DNA of 64,000 bases, taken from assembly GCF_004664715.2 (NCBI RefSeq), contig NC_051071.1, positions 4,675,501 through 4,739,500 on the forward strand. Reading direction: 5' to 3'. Below the pieces are notes generated by a model. It ran no database searches. It saw only the letters and a list, made by a program, of their open reading frames with translations, and had not been told where the DNA came from. Within the stretch, counting starts at the first letter, position 1. Each line of letters begins with the position of its first letter. A program made the position numbers and the translations under genes. The DNA comes from Peromyscus leucopus (Eukaryota > Chordata > Mammalia > Rodentia > Cricetidae). Positions 56,346 through 64,000 of this stretch are shown here, piece after piece.

Positions 56346-57293
56346 TATATAAAAACGTTTATAATCTAGCTTCATGGCAACAAGTGTTCAACAGTGTATC
56401 CTGTGACACTGGATCCATTTCCGGGTGTGGCAGCCGTTCACATCTGTGTTACGTTCCTGTAAAGCAAACCCAGCTTTTTACACCGCGCGCGATGTGCCTT
56501 TGCTCCAGGGCCTGCGGCATGAGTGATGCTTGTGTGGAAGCCAGGCAGGTGACTCACTCTGATCAAACAGGCAGGGCCTCAGAAATGTAAATAACACATT
56601 AATGTGCACACTTACCTTGTGCACAAAATTAAAAGAATTTTGTCCTGAACTATTCTCTAGTTCTTTGTGTTTCCCAATTCTCACCCTTTTTTTTTTTAAT
56701 AGTCATATGTTTTCCTCTGCAAATAGATAATTTCAAAAGTATGTTATTTTTTCATTTGAAACACAGGAAACCATTTTTAAAAGTCATTTATCAGTGGACC
56801 AGAGTATGGGCCTATTTGACTGGGGCTTCTTAGTCACAGAACCATGCATATTGAGGTGGTGAATTCATTCAACTTTTCTTGGGGAGATAGGGTAAAATTG
56901 AGGATGGGAATCTAGAGTTGTGGTCTTCTTTGCTTAAGTCCCAGGTGGAGTAGAGGCTGCAGGAGCTAATGTAAGCCTTATTTAGCCCTTACACACAGAT
57001 ACACACCCCAGTCCCACGGGGACCCACTTTCTGCTGTCACAGGACCTTTCTTCCCTTGTTTTCTTGTGAACTCATAAATTAAGGCATTGATCCAGCTTCT
57101 TTCTTTATGATAAGGAGCAGCCCTGATGTCTATTCAGGGTCTGAGGAAGTAAGAAAGAGGTGTCTTGGTAATGCAGAAGTTTGTGTGTGAGCTAATGTTT
57201 TTTTTTTCTCTTCTAGTAGGAATTTGCATTGTAACTTGTCTAGATTCTTTGCATTAAAAAGAAAACAAAACTACTCTTGGAGCCCTGGTTATT
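56346..57293. other. intronic sequence, nothing recognised
   Basis: No named repeat or gene was seen. A short CpG-containing spot lies at 56484-56493 (ccgcgcgcga). Confidence 0.4.
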
Positions 57294-57309
57294 AAAATGA
57301 TGATTTTTT

Positions 57310-57709
57310 TTTAAATTTTATTTATTTTATTTTACAATACCATTCAGTTCTACATATCAGCCACGGGTTCCCCTTTCTCCCCCCTCCCACCCCTTCCCCT
57401 TACCCCCAGCACACCCCTCATTCCCACCTCCTCCAGGGCAAATCCTCCCCCCAGGACTGCAATCAACCTGGTAGACTCAGTCCAGGCAGGTCCAGTCCCT
57501 TCCTCCCAGACTGAGCCAAGTGTCCCTGCATAAACTCCAGGTTTCAAACAGCCAACTCATGCAATGAGCATAGGACTTGGTCCCACTGCCTAGTTGCCTC
57601 CCAAACTGATCAAGCCAATCAACTGTCACACCTATTCAGAGGGCCTGATCCAGCTGGAGGCCCCTCAGCCTTTGGTTCATAGTTCATGTGTTTCCATTCA
57701 TTTGGCTAT
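57310..57709 (-). mobile_element. 5'-truncated L1 3' end, antisense
   Basis: A T/A-rich left end (reverse of the A-rich tail) precedes sequence typical of rodent L1 3' UTR, including a C-rich stretch (57369-57415) and catttggcta at the right. Perfect 16-bp TSDs (aaaatgatgatttttt) lie at 57294-57309 and 57710-57725. Confidence 0.85.
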
Positions 57710-58169
57710 AAAATGATGATTTTTTGCATAATTCAATCTCTGTTTAATATTCTATTTATAGAAGGGCTTCTATCTACAGCTCCACTAAGCAGCTGGACTC
57801 ACAGGGATACAGTTTCCACCTTCAAGTAGCCCACCAACAAGAACACAATAGGAGTTTTGTTGAGATTTTGAGTAGATACTCATTCAATAGGGAAGGTGGG
57901 CTTTACACACTTGCAGAGTGGAGGACATCTACCTAGGTTGCTGTGAGAATCAACTACATTCATTTTGTGTGGACCCTCTGAAAAAGATACATTCATAATT
58001 AAATACAAGAAATTTTTATGTGGGGAAGACAAATGCCAAGTCTGTTTCTGTGTTTACTCGATTGCTCAAGTTCCTGCTGGTGGAAAAGGCAGGGTTCTGT
58101 TGGCAGTAGCTAACGTTGGCCGAGTGCTTTATGCACCAGACACATTCAGTTTGTTTATGTTGGTTTGTT

Positions 58170-58258
58170 GACAGGTATTGCTTTGTTGCCTGCAGTGGTT
58201 GGGAACTCATGGTCCTCCTGCCTCAGCCTCCCAGTGCCATCACACCTGGCGTTCTTGT
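58170..58258 (-). mobile_element. old B1-like SINE fragment, antisense
   Basis: gggaactcatggtcctcctg and cctcagcctcccagtgccat. Confidence 0.6.
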
Positions 58259-58309
58259 GATTTGCTGTATGCATTCTTCTTTGACCTTGACTCTGAAGAA
58301 TTCTAGAGA

Positions 58310-58470
58310 TAAGAACAGAAATTTTCTGTTTACATGTGAGGAAGCTCAGCATGGAGGAATGAAGTAACTTGCCCACTGTCATGTGGTAGTGGTAGAGCTG
58401 CATCCACGCCTGGCTGTTCACAAAGCCCAAGTAGCTTTACACCATGACTCCACACACTCCTTTCTGAGAT
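58310..58470 (-). mobile_element. MIR SINE relic
   Basis: tttacatgtgaggaagctca, gtaacttgcccactgtcatg and tggtagagctgcatccacgc match the antisense MIR consensus well. Confidence 0.75.
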
Positions 58471-58576
58471 ACTTATCATCTTGAGATGACCTAGGTGTGG
58501 CTGGGTGTGGCCACCATTTGGAAGTTGTCTAGCAGCACTTCCTACAGTTCTCTCTGTCTCTGCCTGTTTCTGTTTC

Positions 58577-58596
58577 TGTCTGTCTGTCTGTCTGTC
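58577..58596. repeat. (TGTC)n short tandem repeat
   Basis: Five TGTC-type units followed by a C-rich tract. Confidence 0.9.
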
Positions 58597-58969
58597 GTCC
58601 CCCCCACCCCCCAGCCAGGCTGTGGAACTCATTGAGTGGTAGTATAAGACATGGTTTCTGCCCTTTCCTCTGGAGGTCAGCTCTTCTAGGTCAGGGTCAG
58701 AAAGCCACCAGTTGCTGTCAAGCTGCTGCTTAAATTACCCACCCTTTAAGATGCATCCTACTCAAACTGGCCGCATGGTAAACCAGTGATACTATGAGAA
58801 ACATGACTAGTGCCATCCGGTTTGGAATGGGAAGCTACACCCTTACCACCACATTCTACATCTGTGGTATCAAAGTTAAACCACAAGCTGCTGCTGCTTC
58901 ATTGAATGTGCCTTTAAGAAAAAGGCGTGGGGTGCTTCCCGACATGAGCTGGGGTATGAGCCAGGTGCA

Positions 58970-58971
<2 letters not shown>

Positions 58972-59024
<53 letters not shown>
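58972..59024. repeat. (CA)n microsatellite
   Basis: About 26 uninterrupted CA units. Confidence 0.98.
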
Positions 59025-59026
<2 letters not shown>

Positions 59027-59039
59027 ACCCTTTCAGACA

Positions 59040-59165
59040 CCCTATGAGGTAAGTAGTATCATATCTGTCCTGTGGATTGAGAAACCTGAGACTTGTAGTA
59101 AGGTGAAATGTTTCTAGAGAAAAGAAATACCTGGCAAGTAATAAAACAAATAGGTAACTAGCGTA
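59040..59165 (-). mobile_element. MIR SINE relic
   Basis: cctatgaggtaagtagtatc and tgtggattgagaaacctgag resemble the antisense MIR 3' half. Confidence 0.5.
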
Positions 59166-59224
59166 GGTGAAACTATAGCAAGACAAGGCTGCTTTTTAAC
59201 ATTTCTTTGAACTAAAAGCCAATT

Positions 59225-59460
59225 TTTTCTTTGTGTCTGTGTGTGTACATGTGTAAATGTTCAATGTGTGTAGGCACACATGTGTATACATATGTGTGCA
59301 TGTAGAGGACAGAAGTCATTCCTCAGGAGTCTATCATGTGGTGTTTTTAAAATTTTGTTGTTTTTCCCCCTGACATGGGGTCTTGTTATATAGCCCAGTC
59401 ATTCTTCTGCCTCAGTGTCTCAAGTGCTAAGGTAACAGGCACGAGCCACCCTGACCTGCT
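59225..59460 (-). mobile_element. old composite SINE ((TG)-rich plus B1-like)
   Basis: gtgcatgtagaggacagaag, followed by an antisense B1-like part (gacatggggtcttgttatat ... gtaacaggcacgagccaccc). Confidence 0.6.
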
Positions 59461-59467
59461 CAGTTTT

Positions 59468-59625
59468 GTTGTTGTTTTGAGACAGGCTCTCTCTCTCTCT
59501 CTCTCTAGTCCTGGCTGTCTTGGAACTCACTCTGTAGACAAGGCTGGCCTTGAGCTCACAGAGACCCACCTGCCTCTGCCTCCTTAGTGCTGGGATTAAG
59601 GTCATGTACCACTGTGCTGGGCCTA
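59468..59625 (-). mobile_element. B1 SINE, antisense, with internal (CT)n expansion
   Basis: tgagacaggctctctctctc is followed by the rest of B1. The usual gggtttctctgtgtag segment is replaced by about nine CT units (59487-59508). Confidence 0.9.
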
Positions 59626-61737
59626 ATTTGTTTTTTGAGACAGGGTCTCACGGGCCAGGTTCTTATTAATTAGGCTGGGTTGGCTGGTCAGCAACCACCA
59701 AAGATCGACCTGTCTCAACCCTCCCCCACTACCTGAGTTCTTTGCTCATTTGCTTTGTTGTTCTTTTTAACATATGCTCTAGGGGTTGAACAGGTCTAAG
59801 CTTTCAAAGCAAGTGGTTTATTGAGTGAGCTAAACTCCCTGTCTCTAAAGCCTATTTTTATAAAGCTGTTGTTGCCGATGACTAAATCCTTCCATAAAAA
59901 CAGTGCAGTCAGCTAATTTGTGTATCATTGGCATTGTAAGAGCAGGAAGTAATGCCTCTATATACATTGAAGGGAGGGCATCACTGACATTCTCACATGC
60001 GAATAATAGTCTCCATGGAGGCAAGCAAGGTATTTGGAGGATGGAGTATGTAGCTAGCCTCGTTTTTGTGACACTGAGATTTTGTGAGTCGGGATCCTTC
60101 TGAACATAGAGACAGATTTATAGACTCACTGGGCGCAATGTGAGGGCTTTGGATTGAGCTGTTGGGTGAAATATCTGCAATGACTCAGTGACAGCCAGAC
60201 TGCTCCATTTCAGGGTGTGTCTTGTTCAGGGACTCAATTTGAATCAGTCTACAATCATCTGAAGCAAAGGAGAGGAAAATTTGTTTACATTTATTAAGGA
60301 AGCTGTATCCCAACAGAGAGCCTTGTTTTTCTTGCTTTCTCCTAAGATAAAAATTAGCCTGTAGTATAAGACAAACATGCATGGGTGGATACTGGGTAAT
60401 AGTGCCCACATTTAGTACAATTTAGTTATGACAGCAGAGTTAGGGAAAAGGTCTCTGCTTAATCACTGTGTCTCCTGGTCTTCCTTTTTCTGATACTGCT
60501 TGGCTTGGCTCAAGTAAAGCTAGAGTGTTGATGTTGGGGCATATGTAGGCCCCGGAAGAAGGCTGTTGGCCCTGCTTAGTGCTTCATTGTTCCTACTGTT
60601 TGGATGACTTAGTTGTGATTTCTAAAACATCTTTTGAAACCTTATTGATAAAGCTTCAAAGCCAGTTACTTATAATGTGCTCTAGTTGTTGCCCATTGCA
60701 GCAGGCTGTTGGAACAGCATAATGTACAAGAAGAGAGTGGACGTCATGATGAGCAAGCATGTTACAGGTATACATGTACAGGAAACACAGATGTATAAAG
60801 CACAGTCATTATCTGAAGTTACATTCTAAAAGAGAAGCCTAGGCAGAAACGGCAAAAGAGTAATTTTGGAAGAATTATCAAAAACAGGACAGGCTTATGT
60901 GATGATAGGTGCATGGGGTACAGGTTATGAACAGAGGGTGTCAGAAAAACTGTAATATAGTGGGGGAGTTTACCTAGGATATGATAGATTTTCTCTCCCC
61001 GTTTCAATTATTTATGCATATTATTTGAAATTTGTGCCTCCATTTTGCTAGCTAGCTGTAAGTTAATGCTGGCATCAGTGCAGAGAATCTGCTGCTTAGC
61101 AGCCAACATTGGCAAGTGGCAGTAGACAAGTGGCTGGTGTTTCAGTTTTCTTGCAGGTTAGCAAGGGCTGTAGGTTTCCTGATACAAATCTAAAGGCTTC
61201 TGTAAATAAATGCACAGCTATACACGGGCACTTTGATTCGTCCAAATGCTCCCTCCCCCAGGCTCTGATAGATGCCCACTGCTTTAAAAAAAATAAAAAT
61301 AAAAATAAAAAACTGAAAAAAGAAAAAGCACCACTGCCACCCCCAGAACAACACAACCCAAATCTAAACAGTTTGGGTTTTCTGTTCTGAGGTCACAGAG
61401 TCAGTCCTGTAGGGAAATAATGGGCTGTGAAGCCCCGGGAGGGAAAATGGGAAGGTATACTGGGACATGGTTGCAATGAGAGCCTCAGCTCAGGCTGGTA
61501 CCTGGCGAGGTTAGTGTTCCCGAAGCAGCCAAACCAGACTTGCAGATAGATACCACCTTGTGCATGTACAGTTCAGAGGTTTTGCTGCTTTGATTCCTGT
61601 GTTCCTTAACAAATCCCAGGGAGGTGTGATTGCCATCATGAAGATGAATAGAGTGAGGCACAAGGGAGATTGTTGGCCAGAAATGCTCCGCTAGTCAAGT
61701 GTAGCCAGAATTGCAACCCAGGCAGTCTGCTTCCAGA
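59626..61737. other. intronic sequence, little recognised
   Basis: 59626-59850 looks like the B1-like and tRNA-like parts of another old composite SINE (gagacagggtctcacgggcc). An A-rich tract lies at 61285-61326. Otherwise nothing was recognised. Confidence 0.4.
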
Positions 61738-61749
61738 CTTGTTTGTTTG

Positions 61750-61912
61750 TTTGGTTGGTTTTTTGAGTCAGGGTTTCTCTGTGTAGCCCCGGCTGTCCTG
61801 GAACTTACTCTGTAGCCCAGGCTGGCCTCTGATTCACGGGAGATCCACCTGCTCTGCCTCCTGAGTGCTGCGATTAAAGGCCTTCGCCACACCGACCACC
61901 GCCCTTGGCTGT
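61750..61912 (-). mobile_element. B1 SINE, antisense
   Basis: gagtcagggtttctctgtgt and gagtgctgcgattaaaggcc, with a (GTTT)n-type tail at the left. Confidence 0.9.
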
Positions 61913-63735
61913 TGAATTTTTTTGATTTTAAACGTTTTCACCTGCTCGGCCATTCATTGTTAAGTTTAGGCCCCACTGGGCACTTGGTAGTCTGCTGTCT
62001 ACATGTGAATGAAGTAGTGAGCCCTGTTTTGGGTTTGGCTGTCCCCTAGCATAAGTAAAGATTTCCAGCTGCCATTTACATTTTTTAGGCCACTTTTTAA
62101 ATTTCCCCAATCATGTAAAAACAGTTTTTAGAGAGGTTTATCCATGCTTGTTAAGATCTTATAACCACAAACTTGGTTTTGCTAGCTAGTCATTATGTTG
62201 TAAATCTGACACCAGAGAAGCAAGGTTTTTATTCATATTTATGATTTAATTTGATCTGAGCCATTTTCTCCTGGTGGTAACTTTTTCTGTGTGTATGCGA
62301 TAATTATGCTCAGTCCAGAATCACCAGACTCATCGTAAAACTGATGGGCCCTGTTTTCTGTCTTCTCTGCCTTAAGGAAATGTGGCTCTTTCTTGGGAAG
62401 GTCTGAAAGATACTGAGATACTGCTGGTGCACTTTTCCCTTCGGAGAAACCTTGTTGTGTGAACATGTGTATTCTGTTTCCTCCTTTGTTCTCCCATAAG
62501 CATAAAGTTGGTTTATATAGGCCATGGGATCTTCCCTTTACTTTAAGCTGCAGTGTATTTAAAATGTAGAAGGAGCTATAACAAGTGCATGGTCAAAGTG
62601 AGTTAGAACAATTTACATTTGTCTTGTAGTCTGTGTAGGTGTGTCATTCAGAGGGAGGAAATGGTGTATTGGCCTATATCCTGCTATTTTCTCCAGATTG
62701 AGTCTGTGGATGTGACCCCTAGTCGGGCCTGAGTACCCAAGGAGCAGGGCTTCCCTCTATAGTAGCATTAGCATGTTCAGCATCCCAGTGTGTTCACTTA
62801 GCTGAAGTTCACGGCTGCATGGGGCCCCTCACACAGAGCAGCACTAGTTGTCAGGTGAAGCTGCTTCTGAAAAGAGCCTTTGTGAGTCTCAGAAACTCCT
62901 GACCTTGGGTTTATGTAAGGTAGGTCTGAGAGAATTGGTGAGAACTTGGGGACTGGTTTTAGCTGGTGCATCTAGATTGAAATGACTCTATTGTTTCTCA
63001 GGCTTTTCTAGAAAGTACAGTGTGACTGTGCAAGTCAATAGCCTAGAGCAGTTAGCTATATTGACCTTGGAAATGGGTTCTAAAGCCTAATCTCTGTTCT
63101 AAACGCCCTTCAATTCTCTTAAGGGCAGAAGCAGCATCTGAGAACTGCTCTTTTTGTTGTCAGGACCAGCCTGCATGCCTTTGTTGTGTGAATAATTAAC
63201 GTCCTCCTTTTACTCATTCACATTGAAGCTGGGGTGAAGGGTTTCTGGGCTGCTTCTGTTAGCCTTGGACCTCCTGGGGAAGGAAGCCTCCACTGTGGTT
63301 AGAGGGAAACCTGGAATGTCATAAGTGGTGGCTGATTGGGAAGCTGTTTTTCTCTGGAGAAAATCGCCTCTTGAAGGTTACTCAGGGTGCCTTTGTTTTG
63401 TAAGATTTCTTTTCTTGCTGGCATGTCAAGTGGTAGAGATTAAAGGTAGAACTAACTACATGTAGAACTAAACAGTATTTGAAACTTGGTGCAAACCAGC
63501 AACATTCAGAGGCTTCTTGCCCACGTTGGCAGTTAGCGTTCCGTTGTGTGCTCCACTTAGCACATGAGGAGCACGTTGATCCTTGTGACTGGGAGAACAA
63601 TTTTAAGCTCAAGCCTTGGGATTTGAGATCAGTGGTGTTGCGCAGCTGCTTATTTGTGTATGTGTGGAAGGGTGCATATGAGTGTGTGTAATGGCATCGT
63701 AATCTTAGTGTTCACGGTTCTCCTTCCTCGTGTTC
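61913..63735. other. intronic sequence, nothing recognised
   Basis: No named repeat or gene was seen. Confidence 0.4.
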
Positions 63736-63739
63736 CCCG

Positions 63740-63763
63740 TCCCTCCCTCCCTCCCTCCCTCCC

Positions 63764-63814
<51 letters not shown>
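63740..63814. repeat. compound (CCCT)n-(GT)n microsatellite
   Basis: About six CCCT units (63740-63766) directly abut about 24 GT units (63767-63814). Confidence 0.97.
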
Positions 63815-63816
<2 letters not shown>

Positions 63817-63844
63817 GGACTGTACATGCCAAGCAAGAATTCTG

Positions 63845-63957
63845 CCCCTAAGGCATGCTGACCTTGTTGAAGCCCAGGCAGGACGTGATCTTGGTGTCCT
63901 TTACCTCAGCCTCCCTAGCAGCTGGGATTATACAATGCACCACCGTTGCTGGCTCAT
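63845..63957 (-). mobile_element. old B1-like SINE, antisense
   Basis: cctcagcctccctagcagct and gggattatacaatgcacca. Confidence 0.6.
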
Positions 63958-64000
63958 CCACTGTGGTTTTGTTGTTACTGGTTTTTGTTTTTGTTTTTGA

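Overview
This window is mammalian nuclear DNA from a muroid rodent. It carries B1, B2, B3/B4 and ID-type SINEs, rodent ERV LTRs and two URR1-type DNA transposons. The youngest B1 copies (for example 4856-5013, 17519-17718 and 41002-41166) carry the 'aaaggcgcaaagctacacag' variant, which I associate with cricetids (hamsters, voles, deer mice) rather than Mus. Placement in Cricetidae is an inference. Coding content is under 0.5 percent, CpG is depleted except in one island, and microsatellites are frequent.

The only gene I can support is SPTBN1 (beta-II spectrin, non-erythrocytic) on the + strand, and the window covers part of its 5' end. Two alternative first coding exons are present. The exon at 15049-15243 starts the long isoform (49 codons plus one base). 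The exon ending at 43851 starts the alternative short N-terminus (36 codons plus one base) and lies in a CpG island at about 42.78-43.74 kb, which looks like an internal promoter. Both exons end in phase 1 at consensus donors, so either can splice to the same downstream exon, which encodes the start of the actin-binding CH domains and lies beyond the window. The upstream non-coding exon of the long isoform lies before the window. Both leaders contain short upstream ORFs.

Everything else is intron. 1-15 kb: an LTR piece with an odd fused duplication, several B1/B2 copies, an unidentified 82-codon ORF, and L2/MIR relics just before the coding exon. 16.5-18.5 kb: an ERV LTR with a lysine-type primer-binding site, a SINE/LTR/B1 nest, and URR1. 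19-32 kb: SINEs, an ancient MaLR-type LTR split by a younger solo LTR, and a recent retrocopy of an unidentified polyadenylated RNA with a 15-bp target-site duplication (TSD). 32-43 kb: an antisense RPS16 processed pseudogene with a 14-bp TSD, a 103-bp segment copied 1.8 kb downstream into a SINE, L2 relics, and a very young B1 about 1.6 kb upstream of the CpG island. 44-64 kb: intron with SINEs, MIRs, a second URR1 with a perfect 8-bp TSD, a truncated antisense L1 with a 16-bp TSD, and several long microsatellites.

I found no new protein-coding system. The most informative signals are the two-promoter, two-first-exon arrangement with uORFs, the templated 103-bp insertion, the orphan retrocopy and the nested ERV structures. 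Repeat family names come from recognising consensus features by eye. Edges given without a TSD are approximate.
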